Source: Alkalibacillus salilacus
GTDB taxonomy: Bacteria; Bacillota; Bacilli; Bacillales; Alkalibacillaceae
Assembly: GCF_030812915.1 (NCBI RefSeq)
Contig: NZ_JAUSTQ010000006.1
Coordinates: 62,001-126,000, forward strand
DNA: 64,000 bases
Direction of reading: 5' to 3'
Shown here: piece after piece, positions 52,386-61,026 of the stretch
Numbering within the stretch: the first letter of the stretch is position 1
How the letters are laid out: the number at the start of each line of letters is the position of its first letter
The notes under the pieces: model-generated
Told to the model about the DNA's origin: nothing
What the model saw: the letters and a program-made list of their open reading frames with translations, nothing else
Database searches by the model: none
Made by a program: the position numbers and the translations under genes

Positions 52386-53111
52386 ATGTCACACCGCTCA
52401 CTTAAAGACGTGCAAAACCGTCTTGAAACGCTCCAAACCTACGAATTAGATGAAGGAGAATTTGAAGCGAAACAAGATGAAGCCAAAACTTATAAACAAC
52501 CGAAAGATCAACTTGTAGCTGGTTACCATAAATTACTAGGTGAAGTATCGGTTCAAATGAACCAAATGGATCATCATATGGGAATGTCACCGACCTGTTT
52601 CATGGGCTGTGCGTTTTGCTGTTATTTTCCGATTATTGTCACGAGACTAGAAGCAGATTTATTAAAAACAGCGATTAATCAAATGGAACCAGAGCGTCGA
52701 GAGCATATTAAAGCGCATTTGAAGCAGTATTTCGACACGTATCAAGACAAATTAGCACATGTTGAATCGCTTGATTTCGACGATGAACAGTTTAAATTTG
52801 ATTACCGTAAACAATGGTTACCATGCCCCTTATTAGACACTGAAACAAATACATGCCTAGCCTATGAATCACGACCGCTTCCTTGTCGTACGTATGTCAA
52901 TTATATGGATCCGAAAATTTGCGAACATAATCTTGTGCCAGAAGAAACGGTGAGCTTCGAATTTCTTTACCAAGATTACATGGGCAATTTAAATGAATTA
53001 GCTCAGGACATTGCGACAGAGTACGACGGTGTCATCGATTATCCAGATGATATTTTTGAATACAATCTTCTGCCAGTATTTTTAAGAGAATGGATTGAAG
53101 AATCTTCTTAA
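52386..53111 (+). CDS. YkgJ family cysteine cluster protein
   Basis: A 241-residue protein with the YkgJ signature of clustered cysteines: PTCFMGCAFCCYFPIIVTRL (four Cys), WLPCPLLDTETNTCLAYESR and PLPCRTYVNYMDPKICEHN. The cysteines are probably a metal or Fe-S site. No function is established. The ATG at 52386 follows GAAAGG. It converges on the HAD gene with no bases between the stops. Confidence 0.87.
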   Translation: MSHRSLKDVQNRLETLQTYELDEGEFEAKQDEAKTYKQPKDQLVAGYHKLLGEVSVQMNQMDHHMGMSPTCFMGCAFCCYFPIIVTRLEADLLKTAINQMEPERREHIKAHLKQYFDTYQDKLAHVESLDFDDEQFKFDYRKQWLPCPLLDTETNTCLAYESRPLPCRTYVNYMDPKICEHNLVPEETVSFEFLYQDYMGNLNELAQDIATEYDGVIDYPDDIFEYNLLPVFLREWIEESS

Positions 53112-53939
53112 TTAAAGGTTGCTTAACGTTTCGACTAGTTTTAATCGATTGTCATCGACTGGTTTTACTTGCGTATCTGTTAGCCATAATGCTGACATTC
53201 CTAATTGAAGAGCTGGGGCGATTTCATTCATGAAATTGTCGCCGATTGAAATAGCTTTCTCCGGTGCAACTTGATAGCGATGTAAAACATCTTCAAAGAT
53301 GGCTTTGCTATAAACTGGTTTTTTGGCACTTGGAATTAACTCTGTAAAATATTCTTCAAGTTCCAGAAACTCTAATAATCGTTGAGCGTCAACTTCATCA
53401 CTGTTCGTGCAAACGATCAATGTATAATCGTTTACAATAGAGGCTAGGTAATCTTTCAATCCTGGCGTTTGCTGCAAGAATCCATCGAGTTCAGACATTT
53501 GTTTTTTAGTCTTGTTATAGGAAGCTTGGATTGTTTCGGGAGATAGCCCAAAATGGCGCGCGATTGCGTAAGGTGGCCACCAGCCATCGCCAATAGGTAC
53601 CCAATTGGAAAAATCGAACTCTTTAGCTGGAATATATTCTGGTACATCGCTTACGGTAACGAGGTTTCCATCCCAGTCTTTCGCCTCGGTTAATTCGGTG
53701 GTAAAAGGATCCCATGTCCAAATCAAATCACGTTTTCCGTCGTAGATTTTCCCAATTTGTAAGTGATGATGACCATTTAATACCTGCTCATAAATAGTTT
53801 CAAATTGGTGCTGCTCCGTTGTGTCTAGGTAAGCTTTAAGATTATTAGTATGTAGTCGAAAATGCTCTCGACCTTCATAAAGTGTGCCATCAAGGTCGAA
53901 AATCATTAAATTATGTTCTTCGATAAATGCTCGATTCAT
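53112..53939 (-). CDS. HAD family hydrolase
   Basis: A 275-residue HAD protein. Motif I is LMIFDLDGTLYEG with nucleophile Asp14, motif II TLIVCTNSD, motif III lysine in SAKKPVYSKAIFEDVL, and motif IV AISIGDNFMNEIAPALQLG. An unusually large cap of about 110 residues lies between motifs I and II, rich in aromatic residues (WTWDPFTTEL, FDFSNWVPIGDGWWPPYAIA). The substrate is unknown. Its stop touches that of the convergent YkgJ gene. Confidence 0.85.
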   Translation of the reverse strand: MNRAFIEEHNLMIFDLDGTLYEGREHFRLHTNNLKAYLDTTEQHQFETIYEQVLNGHHHLQIGKIYDGKRDLIWTWDPFTTELTEAKDWDGNLVTVSDVPEYIPAKEFDFSNWVPIGDGWWPPYAIARHFGLSPETIQASYNKTKKQMSELDGFLQQTPGLKDYLASIVNDYTLIVCTNSDEVDAQRLLEFLELEEYFTELIPSAKKPVYSKAIFEDVLHRYQVAPEKAISIGDNFMNEIAPALQLGMSALWLTDTQVKPVDDNRLKLVETLSNL

Positions 53940-54107
53940 ATGGTCACCCCATTCAAAGATTTATTATCATTCTATCATAGTATTCTAACATCAACTTAAG
54001 TCTAGCAATAATTTTTCATGGATGGAGTGACGAAAAGGTTTAAGGTATACTGTAAAAGGTTATTATATTAGAATATAAGACAATAAGGTATTGTAGGTGA
54101 TGAAGAT

Positions 54108-54578
54108 TTGATTAAGGTATTATTTATTTGCTTAGGTAATATTTGCCGTTCGCCAATGGCTGAGGCTGTTTTTGCGAATTTAGTCAGTCAAAAGGGATTA
54201 GATGAACATTTCGTCGTCGATTCAGCTGGCACTAGTGATTATCATATTGGTGAACCACCACATAAGGAGACTCTAGAGCAGCTAAAGCTACACGGCATTA
54301 ATGCCAACGGTCTAACGGGAAGACAGCTGAATGAAAATGATTATGTTCATTTTGACTACATGATTGTGATGGACGAAAGTAACTTGAGTAATGTAAAACT
54401 AAGACATAATGGTTCAAGTAAGCCAACAATCAAGAAATTACTAGATTACTTACCAGAAGAAGGCGTGAAGGATGTACCTGATCCTTATTTTGAAGGCGGG
54501 TTCGATTATACGTATGATTTAGTTTCAAGGGCCTGCAAGCATTTATTAGATGATATACTAGCAGAAAAAGAACTTTAA
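54108..54578 (+). CDS. yfkJ: Low-molecular-weight protein tyrosine phosphatase (YfkJ-like)
   Basis: A 156-residue phosphatase with the P-loop CLGNICRS (nucleophile Cys8, Arg14) and general acid in VPDPYF near residue 125. It removes phosphate from protein tyrosine (or possibly arginine). The start is a TTG behind GGTGATG. It is followed at 20 bp by the yfkI-like and then the yfkH-like gene, the order of the B. subtilis yfkJ-yfkI-yfkH operon, where it is a general-stress gene. All catalytic residues are present. Confidence 0.92.
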   Translation: MIKVLFICLGNICRSPMAEAVFANLVSQKGLDEHFVVDSAGTSDYHIGEPPHKETLEQLKLHGINANGLTGRQLNENDYVHFDYMIVMDESNLSNVKLRHNGSSKPTIKKLLDYLPEEGVKDVPDPYFEGGFDYTYDLVSRACKHLLDDILAEKEL

Positions 54579-54598
54579 AATACTAGGAGGTTATTAAG

Positions 54599-54868
54599 AT
54601 GCGATTATGGCAAAAAGGAATTGTATTTGGAGCGCTAACAGGATTTTTATTAAGTTTAATTCAAAGAGATGAACGTCAACACGTCATGGATTGTTCCAAA
54701 CAAGCAACAAGTAAGATGAAGCAAGTTTATCAGCATCCTTCTGACTCCGTTAAACAATTACGAATGAAGTTGAATGATATTATGGTTAATATGGATAAAT
54801 TCGTTCAACAGTTAGATCAAGTTGAACGCAAAATTGACGAACGAATTGAAGACAAAAACGGACAGTAG
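54599..54868 (+). CDS. yfkI: Small stress-related protein YfkI-like
   Basis: An 89-residue protein. One N-terminal hydrophobic helix (GIVFGALTGFLLSLIQRDER) is followed by a long amphipathic, coiled-coil-prone region (LRMKLNDIMVNMDKFVQQLD, QVERKIDERIEDK). The layout recalls YtxH-type envelope proteins. The call rests mainly on its place between yfkJ-like and yfkH-like genes. An AGGAGG site precedes the ATG. The function is unknown. Confidence 0.7.
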   Translation: MRLWQKGIVFGALTGFLLSLIQRDERQHVMDCSKQATSKMKQVYQHPSDSVKQLRMKLNDIMVNMDKFVQQLDQVERKIDERIEDKNGQ

Positions 54869-54877
54869 GTGACGTGC

Positions 54878-55708
54878 GTGGTTTTTGAGAAGACGTTTTG
54901 GAAAGAGTTGTTTCAACATTTTCAAGATGATGAGATTCCAACGTTAGCAGCAAGCCTAGCTTATTTCTTTCTATTGTCTTTATTACCGTTTTTAATTTTC
55001 TTATTAACATTACTGGGTTTCTTACCCATCAATGAACAGCAGGTGTTTGATTTAGTTGATTCATATCTGCCAGGAGATACGATGTCGCTAGTGAATAGCA
55101 ATATTAATCAATTGATGCAAGACCAAAACGGTGGCTTATTATCGCTCGGTATTATTGGTACGATTTGGTCTGCCTCGATTGGTGTTAATGGCTTAATGCG
55201 CGCGTTCAATCGAGCGTATGAAATAGAAGAGGAGCGTTCCTTTTTTGTAGCGCGGGGATTATCAATTTTATTAACGATCTTACTCGTTTTAGCCATTGCG
55301 GTTGCTTTAGCATTACCGATTTTTGGCCGACTAATTGGTGAATATATTTTCTCTTTCTTAGGCGCGTCAGAAGCTTTTTTAGCGACATGGGAGACTTTTC
55401 GCTGGGTTGTATCTGCACTAATGATGATCTTCGTGTTAACATTGTTATATATACTAGCTCCTAATGTAAGGGTCAAAATCAGACATGCACTACCTGGTGC
55501 TATAGTTGCTATGTTAGGTTGGCAGTTAGTATCACTCGGTTTTTCTTATTACGTGACAAACTTCGCTGCTTATTCAGCAACGTACGGCAGTTTAGCTGGT
55601 GTGATCATTTTAATGATTTGGCTTTTTTTATCAGGCATGATGATCCTAATTGGTGGCGAGGTTAATGCGATTTTAAATATTCATAAACGGCGGTTTTTAT
55701 TCCGTTAA
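54878..55708 (+). CDS. yfkH: YihY/UPF0761 family membrane protein YfkH-like
   Basis: A 276-residue inner membrane protein with six helices. The family motifs are DDEIPTLAASLAYFFLLSLL, GLLSLGIIGTIWSASIGVNG, LMRAFNRAYEIEEERSFFVA, HALPGAIVAMLGWQLVSLGF and YGSLAGVIILMIWLFLSGMM. It was once called RNase BN but is now classed as a membrane protein of unknown function. I prefer the GTG at 54878 after TAGGTGA; a GTG three codons earlier is also possible. Last gene of the yfkJ-I-H operon. Confidence 0.88.
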   Translation: MVFEKTFWKELFQHFQDDEIPTLAASLAYFFLLSLLPFLIFLLTLLGFLPINEQQVFDLVDSYLPGDTMSLVNSNINQLMQDQNGGLLSLGIIGTIWSASIGVNGLMRAFNRAYEIEEERSFFVARGLSILLTILLVLAIAVALALPIFGRLIGEYIFSFLGASEAFLATWETFRWVVSALMMIFVLTLLYILAPNVRVKIRHALPGAIVAMLGWQLVSLGFSYYVTNFAAYSATYGSLAGVIILMIWLFLSGMMILIGGEVNAILNIHKRRFLFR

Positions 55709-55714
55709 TCATAA

Positions 55715-55752
55715 GAATCCCTCGGTTATTTGGCTATAACCGAGGGATTTGT
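55715..55752. terminator. Bidirectional terminator
   Basis: AATCCCTCGGTTAT and ATAACCGAGGGATT form a perfect 14-bp stem around TTGGCT between the convergent yfkH-like and MFS genes. Confidence 0.85.
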
Positions 55753-55753
55753 T

Positions 55754-56920
55754 TTATGTTGAGGGTCTTCGAGCGATAAAAGAGTGAACGGTCATTAAGA
55801 TGAAAATTAGAATAATAAACAAGACAATCACATAGAAAAAGCTGAATTGTGGCAAGTAGTCGATAAAACCACCACCCAATAAAGGTCCTGCAATACTGCC
55901 AAAACTGAACATGACACCACACAAGATATTCCCTGCTGGTAACAGTGTGTTAGGAAGTAAGTCGGTCATATAAGAAACACCTAATGAATAAAGAGAACCA
56001 ACTAACATGCCAGCAATCGCGAAACTTATGATCAAACCAATTACGGACTGCTCAATAAAGGTGGCTCCAATAAAGGTGATACTACCACCAAGAAGCACGC
56101 TTTTCAGCACAATAGGGCGACCGATTCGATCGCTTAAAATACCAAGCGGAATTTGTGAAATGATGCTCCCCGCAGCGAAAAATGGGATGATATAAGAAAT
56201 GGTTGAAACATCATGACCAAGTCGCATCGCATAAACTGGAAAATTACTGTGCAACGTCGTTTCTAAAAAGCCATATGTAAACGGCGCTAATAAAGCGATC
56301 CAGGCATATTTCATCGCATCTTGGAAACGTTTGGTCGTATTGGTTGTCGTCACTTGTACATCACCATCAGACTCGGGCAACTCGTTTTTCACCCAGAACA
56401 TGAATGACCAGACGATGACACATAAAAGAGAGCTTGCAATAAACGGAAGTGCTGGATTAATTTCAACTAAAGGCGTCATGAGAGGCCCTACTGTAAAGCC
56501 TAAACCGAATGATAAACCGTATATTGCAATAGACCGACCTCGCTTGAATTCTGGTGTGGTCGTTGTGATCCACGTTTGCGTTCCGAAGTGTAAAATATTA
56601 TCCCCTACACCAACGAGTAAACGCAGGATAAACCAAAACCAAATTGATTCCCAAATAGTGAAGAAAAAGATCGATGAAAAGACGAGCGCTCCACCTGCTA
56701 AAATCATTGGTTTATAGCCATACTTGCGAAGTGGTGGTTCCAAAAATGGTGAAATAATTAAAATACCAATATATAAGGCCGTGGCATGTAAACCATTAAG
56801 CGTTGATGAGATACCTTCACTTTCTAATAAGACAGAAATTAGTGGAAGTAACATCCCTTGCGAAAAGCCGGAAATACCAACTAACGCAACGAGTACAGCA
56901 AATCGTTGGCGCGTTGACAT
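55754..56920 (-). CDS. yfkF: MFS transporter (YfkF-like)
   Basis: A 388-residue major facilitator with twelve predicted helices. The conserved loop between helices 2 and 3 is SPFLEPPLRKYGYKPMILAG, and the equivalent in the second half is QIPLGILSDRIGRPIVLKSV. Such drug/H+ or sugar exporters cannot be assigned a substrate. It follows a yfkJ-I-H block on the opposite strand, as yfkF does in B. subtilis, which supports the name. The ATG at 56920 follows AGGAGG. Confidence 0.82.
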   Translation of the reverse strand: MSTRQRFAVLVALVGISGFSQGMLLPLISVLLESEGISSTLNGLHATALYIGILIISPFLEPPLRKYGYKPMILAGGALVFSSIFFFTIWESIWFWFILRLLVGVGDNILHFGTQTWITTTTPEFKRGRSIAIYGLSFGLGFTVGPLMTPLVEINPALPFIASSLLCVIVWSFMFWVKNELPESDGDVQVTTTNTTKRFQDAMKYAWIALLAPFTYGFLETTLHSNFPVYAMRLGHDVSTISYIIPFFAAGSIISQIPLGILSDRIGRPIVLKSVLLGGSITFIGATFIEQSVIGLIISFAIAGMLVGSLYSLGVSYMTDLLPNTLLPAGNILCGVMFSFGSIAGPLLGGGFIDYLPQFSFFYVIVLFIILIFILMTVHSFIARRPST

Positions 56921-57015
56921 GAGATAACCTCCTAAAAAACAAGATGTTGTTATTGTATCGTAATATCGTGTTAAAATAAAAGTCGGACAAACAAGGAACA
57001 AAGGAGTGTATTATC

Positions 57016-57408
57016 ATGAAATTTAATGTAACAGATCAACATATTACAACTGATTTACCGTATGAGCAACTGACGATTTCTGGTGATGAAGATGATGGTT
57101 TTCGTCCATTTCAACTCATGGTATCATCATTAGCGGGCTGTAGTGCACTTGTTTATAAACGTATTTTAGGCAAACAGAAGGTCGATTATGATGAAATGAC
57201 GATTAAAGCGGATGTAGAACGTAGTGAAGATGCCGTGAATAAAATCGAAAAAGTTCACTTACACTTTAAAGTAGTCGGCAGTAATTTGAACGAGTCAAAA
57301 CTACAAAAAAGCTTAGAAACAGCTTCCAAAAACTGCTCAATGGTTCAATCTGTCGTTCCAACGATTGAAGTCAATGAGACAGTTGAAGCGATTGAGAAGG
57401 AGTCGTAG
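57016..57408 (+). CDS. OsmC family protein
   Basis: A 130-residue OsmC/Ohr-fold protein. The pattern FRPFQLMVSSLAGCSALVYKR and later SLETASKNCSMVQSVVP places the paired cysteines at 42 and 107. OsmC proteins reduce organic hydroperoxides with these cysteines; this shorter type may have a different substrate. AAAGGAG precedes the ATG. The next, 50-residue gene starts 1 bp after the stop and is probably co-transcribed. Confidence 0.88.
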   Translation: MKFNVTDQHITTDLPYEQLTISGDEDDGFRPFQLMVSSLAGCSALVYKRILGKQKVDYDEMTIKADVERSEDAVNKIEKVHLHFKVVGSNLNESKLQKSLETASKNCSMVQSVVPTIEVNETVEAIEKES

Positions 57409-57409
57409 C

Positions 57410-57562
57410 ATGACAGACGAGAATCATTTAGAATCTGTGAAAGCAAGGTTACAGCACTTGCTTGATCAAATTGAAACAGCTGATCCTGAACAATTGACTG
57501 TTGAGGATGTCGATCGTTATTTAAAATTGTTAAATGAAATGGAAGACAAACTCAAGCAATAA
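57410..57562 (+). CDS. Small SE1561-like protein
   Basis: A 50-residue acidic helical protein (VKARLQHLLDQIETADPEQL, then TVEDVDRYLKLLNEMEDKLK). The pattern LDQIExxxPExxxxEDVDRxLxLLxEME fits the SE1561 family of small Firmicutes proteins, which has no known function. GAAGGAG lies 9 bases before the ATG, inside the osmC-type gene's end. The two genes are almost contiguous. Confidence 0.68.
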   Translation: MTDENHLESVKARLQHLLDQIETADPEQLTVEDVDRYLKLLNEMEDKLKQ

Positions 57563-57567
57563 AAAGA

Positions 57568-57612
57568 TCAACTCCCGCATAAATTTTTTATGAGAGGGGG
57601 TTGATTTTTTAA
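57568..57612 (+). terminator. Terminator after the OsmC operon
   Basis: GATCAACTCCCGCAT and ATGAGAGGGGGTTGAT pair imperfectly around a T-rich loop and are followed by T6. Confidence 0.7.
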
Positions 57613-57678
57613 ATAGCATGTTTTATCGTGATAAAGTGTTAATGTGATAATGAAATAAAAGAAAGGGAGAACGAAACG

Positions 57679-58992
57679 ATGGCTATTGCAGTTATAATAT
57701 CTGTTATATTAATGAGTGTTTTAAGTTTATTAAAAGTTAATGTTCTTTTAGCGATTGTCATTTCTGCTATGTCAGCTGGTTTAATAGCTGGGTTACCATT
57801 CACAGAGATTGTGTCGATTTTTACATCGAATATGGGTGGTAGTGCGAATACAGCCTTGAGCTATGTATTACTTGGTGGATTTGCGATTGCGATCTCGCTA
57901 ACTGGAATTACGAAAGGACTTGTTCAAGGATTGCGTAGTGTGATGTCTGGTCAACGTGTCGCTCTAATGGTCTTAATCGCTTTGATTGCGTCTTTATCGC
58001 AAAACGTTGTGCCAGTGCACATCGCCTTTATTCCAATTTTAATTCCACCATTACTTGCATTATTTGATCGAATGCAAATTGACCGACGTGGTGTAGCAAC
58101 GGCATTAACGTTTGGTTTGAAAGCGCCGTATATAACATTGCCATTTGGATTTGGACTTATTTTCCAAGGAATTGTTCGTGATAATATGGCCGAAAATGGG
58201 ATAGATATTACCTTAGGTAGTGTCACTCAAGCCATGATTGTGCCTGGTTCAGGTATGCTTCTTGGTTTAATTATTGCACTCGGAATTACGTACCGGAAAA
58301 AACGTGATTACAGTCAAATTGAGCCGAAAGGGCAACCAAGTGACATAGAAGACGATGATGATACGCCGTTTAAATTTGAGTTAAAGCATGCGATGACGAT
58401 TATCGCGATTTTCGCTGCGTTAGGTGTTCAGTGGGCTACAGAAGAAATGGTGTTAGGTGCCTTAACTGGCTTAGTCTTAATGTTCTTACTTGTTGCTGTA
58501 CCGTATCGCCAAATTGAAAACGTCATGAGTCGCGGTATAAGTATGATGGGGATGATTGCCTTTATTATGCTTGCGGCATCAGGATTTGCTGGTGTGTTAG
58601 AAGAGACAGGTTCAGTTGAAGCGTTAGTTGACGCGTCATCTGGCATGTTAGAAGGCAATCCTTGGATTATTGCTACTGTTTTATTACTCGTCGGACTTTT
58701 CATTACGATGGGGATTGGAACGTCATTCGGTACGATTCCAATTTTAGCAGTTTTATATGTACCGATTGCGACAGCTGCTGGCTTTTCTCCTCTTGCGATT
58801 GCGGTCTTAATTGGTACCGCTGGTGCATTAGGTGACGCAGGTAGCCCGGCATCAGACAGTACGCTCGGTCCAACAGCAGGACTGAATATGGACGGTAAGC
58901 ATGATCATATTTGGGATACATGTGTTCCTACTTTCCTACACTTCAATATTCCGATTTTTATCTTCGGTCTAATTGGTGCTGTAATGCTATAA
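57679..58992 (+). CDS. Na+/H+ antiporter family protein (YuiF-like)
   Basis: A 437-residue transporter with about ten to twelve helices of the ion-transporter superfamily. Re-entrant-type segments read SQNVVPVHIAFIPILIPPLL and GTAGALGDAGSPASDSTLGP, with the acidic and Ser-rich loops expected for a Na+ or amino-acid transporter. An acidic cytoplasmic loop (PSDIEDDDDTPF) divides the two halves. The YuiF group is annotated as Na+/H+ antiporter or amino acid exporter; the sequence does not decide. Strong GAAAGGGAG site. Monocistronic. Confidence 0.82.
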   Translation: MAIAVIISVILMSVLSLLKVNVLLAIVISAMSAGLIAGLPFTEIVSIFTSNMGGSANTALSYVLLGGFAIAISLTGITKGLVQGLRSVMSGQRVALMVLIALIASLSQNVVPVHIAFIPILIPPLLALFDRMQIDRRGVATALTFGLKAPYITLPFGFGLIFQGIVRDNMAENGIDITLGSVTQAMIVPGSGMLLGLIIALGITYRKKRDYSQIEPKGQPSDIEDDDDTPFKFELKHAMTIIAIFAALGVQWATEEMVLGALTGLVLMFLLVAVPYRQIENVMSRGISMMGMIAFIMLAASGFAGVLEETGSVEALVDASSGMLEGNPWIIATVLLLVGLFITMGIGTSFGTIPILAVLYVPIATAAGFSPLAIAVLIGTAGALGDAGSPASDSTLGPTAGLNMDGKHDHIWDTCVPTFLHFNIPIFIFGLIGAVML

Positions 58993-59000
58993 ATCATGCA

Positions 59001-59030
59001 ACCTCCCCTTGTGATAAAGGGGAGGTTTTA
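59001..59030 (+). terminator. Terminator after the YuiF-like gene
   Basis: ACCTCCCCTT and AAGGGGAGGT form a perfect 10-bp stem around GTGATA-type loop bases, then T4. The second 21-bp repeat array starts directly behind it. Confidence 0.85.
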
Positions 59031-59032
59031 AA

Positions 59033-59155
59033 TTGTTAGACAAAGTGAGGGGACTGTTAAACAATCCCCTCACTTTGTCTCATAATTGAGCATCATTGTT
59101 TAATATTATGGCCAAATTGTTAAACAATGTTAGCGGATTGTTTAACAATTGAGGT
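59033..59155. repeat. Degenerate 21-bp repeat array, copy 2
   Basis: The same TGTTAAACAAT-type units as at 21055-21175 recur about every 21 bp. On the minus strand they read LLNNPLT, LFNNLAI, ILNNDAQ, L-stop-DKVRG, LFNSPLT, LSNNLK, so a stop interrupts the heptads. A perfect 16-bp hairpin lies at 59038-59080. As in copy 1, the array begins right after a gene terminator. Confidence 0.75.
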
Positions 59156-59246
59156 TTTGGCTGAGATGCGGAGAAACCTTCCAATTATAAATTTCGTTAA
59201 ATCATGGCAAATTAATAATAGTACGCAACAATTGGGAGGATTTTTC

Positions 59247-60026
59247 ATGAAAAAAATAATACTGATCATACTTAGTCTGATCTTATGGTCACCACTTATT
59301 CAAGCTGAAGAAATTTCAAATGAATCATATGGTTATGGCTATAAAAAACAATATAACGAAGAACCACCTGACTTAGGTTTTTATGGACCTTTAATCGAGA
59401 AATATAATGGTTTTTATATGGGCGATGGTTCTGATAAGACCATTTATTTAACTTTCGATAGTGGCTATGAGTTAGGTTATATGGAACAAATGCTTGATGT
59501 ATTAAAAGACAAACAAGTTCCTGCTACATTCTTCTTATCAGGTCATTATATTGATGATCAACCTGAATTAGTTGAGCGAATGGTGGACGACGGGCACATA
59601 ATCGGGAATCACTCTGATGACCACCTCGACTACACGAAGGCGAGCGAAGAGGAAATTCGACAAGATTTAAAGCGGTTGGATGATAAAATTAAAGAAACAA
59701 CTGATCAACAACATGTCACGTATTTCCGTCCTGCCAAAGGCGTTTTTAGCGAACGAACGTTAAAATTAACCGATGAGCTTGGTTATACGAACGTCTTCTG
59801 GTCTGTTTCGTTAGTTGACTGGGAAGAAAGTCAGCAAAACAGCTGGCAACAAGCCCTCGATGATGTACTGAAACAGGTTCATCCAGGTGCGATTATGCTT
59901 ATGCATACGGTCACAGAAGATAATGCTGAAGCACTTAGTCACTTAATTGATGAATTACGGGAACGAGGCTATCAATTTGAATCACTAAATGACCTCGTCT
60001 GGCAAAAATACGTGCCTTTTGGATAG
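59247..60026 (+). CDS. pdaA: Polysaccharide deacetylase PdaA-like (delta-lactam biosynthetic de-N-acetylase)
   Basis: A 259-residue secreted NodB-type deacetylase. A signal peptide (KKIILIILSLILWSPLIQA) is followed by the catalytic domain: IYLTFDSGYELGYM (Asp71), HIIGNHSDDHLDYT (metal His122 and His126), YFRPAKGVFSERTL and LMHTVTEDNAEALSHLIDEL. B. subtilis PdaA removes acetyl from muramic acid to make muramic delta-lactam in spore cortex; size, domain layout and the following glycosylase gene (as yfjS and yfjP) all agree. ATG at 59247 behind GGGAGGA. Confidence 0.92.
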   Translation: MKKIILIILSLILWSPLIQAEEISNESYGYGYKKQYNEEPPDLGFYGPLIEKYNGFYMGDGSDKTIYLTFDSGYELGYMEQMLDVLKDKQVPATFFLSGHYIDDQPELVERMVDDGHIIGNHSDDHLDYTKASEEEIRQDLKRLDDKIKETTDQQHVTYFRPAKGVFSERTLKLTDELGYTNVFWSVSLVDWEESQQNSWQQALDDVLKQVHPGAIMLMHTVTEDNAEALSHLIDELRERGYQFESLNDLVWQKYVPFG

Positions 60027-60108
60027 AGTCAATTTTTTTGCGAAAAGGGTATGTAAAGTTGTAAACTGTATGTATTGAAGCAACCACACAATAAAGGGAG
60101 AGGTCACG

Positions 60109-60981
60109 ATGTGGAAAGAGTACTACCATGCAGCGGGGTTATATGATTTTGATTATTCACTCCAACGTTTAAATATGGATCCACTAATTAACGTAAATTT
60201 ACGCGAACGATGGGTGGATGTACCTGTCAGATTGGAAAATGGGGATCAGTGTGTTGTCCGTGTTAAGGGTGAAGGGACGACTGAAAAACCGGTCTTTTCT
60301 GTGATGTCCGATTATGATGAAGAACAAGATGTTATCTTTGAACATATCCGTAATTTATTTCAGTGGGACCGTGATCTACAAGACGTTGTCGACTTCTTTG
60401 AAGATACACGATTAGCGAGATTATTCCTCGTTTATCCTGGCACACCCATTGTCCGCGACTTTGCCTTATATGATTCATTAATGAAAGTCATCATCCACCA
60501 GCAACTAAATATGAAGTTTGCTTATACACTATCAACGCGATTCGTACAGAAATTCGGTGAAAAGATGGATGGCGCCTGGTTTTATCCAACACCTGAAACA
60601 GTTGCGCAACTAGATTATCAGGACTTAACTGATCTTCAGTTCAGTCAGCGAAAAGCTGAATACGTAATTGACACGTCACGTGCGATTGTGAATGGTGAAT
60701 TAGATTTACCAGGAATGGCGAAAAAGACTAATCAAGAGGTAATGAAATCGCTTGGAAAAGTCCGTGGTGTTGGCCCTTGGACTGTCCAAAATTGGTTATT
60801 ATTCGCACTCGGACGCGAAGATCTCTTCCCAGCTGCTGATATTGGCATTCAAAATGCGCTTAAACACGCATGGAAACGAGAAGAAAAACCGAAGAAAGCA
60901 GAAATTGAAGCGGCTGCAGAGGATTGGTCACCTTATCGAAGTTATGCAGCATTGACGCTTTGGCGGAGTATTGAAGGATAA
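60109..60981 (+). CDS. DNA-3-methyladenine glycosylase (AlkA/YfjP-like)
   Basis: A 290-residue helix-hairpin-helix base-excision glycosylase. The N-terminal third is a beta-rich domain like that of AlkA; the HhH is LGKVRGVGPWTVQNWLLFAL and the catalytic Asp is in LFPAADIGIQNAL. The enzyme removes alkylated bases such as 3-methyladenine. It follows pdaA on the same strand, as yfjP is near pdaA in B. subtilis. A GGGAGAGG site precedes the ATG, and a bidirectional terminator follows directly. Confidence 0.9.
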   Translation: MWKEYYHAAGLYDFDYSLQRLNMDPLINVNLRERWVDVPVRLENGDQCVVRVKGEGTTEKPVFSVMSDYDEEQDVIFEHIRNLFQWDRDLQDVVDFFEDTRLARLFLVYPGTPIVRDFALYDSLMKVIIHQQLNMKFAYTLSTRFVQKFGEKMDGAWFYPTPETVAQLDYQDLTDLQFSQRKAEYVIDTSRAIVNGELDLPGMAKKTNQEVMKSLGKVRGVGPWTVQNWLLFALGREDLFPAADIGIQNALKHAWKREEKPKKAEIEAAAEDWSPYRSYAALTLWRSIEG

Positions 60982-61026
60982 AAAAAGACAGAGGCGAATG
61001 AATAATCATTTGCCTCTGTCTTTTTA
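60981..61026. terminator. Bidirectional terminator
   Basis: AAAAAGACAGAGGC-AATGA and TCATT-GCCTCTGTCTTTTT form a long stem that serves both the glycosylase gene and the convergent prepilin gene, whose stop lies within it. Confidence 0.85.
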
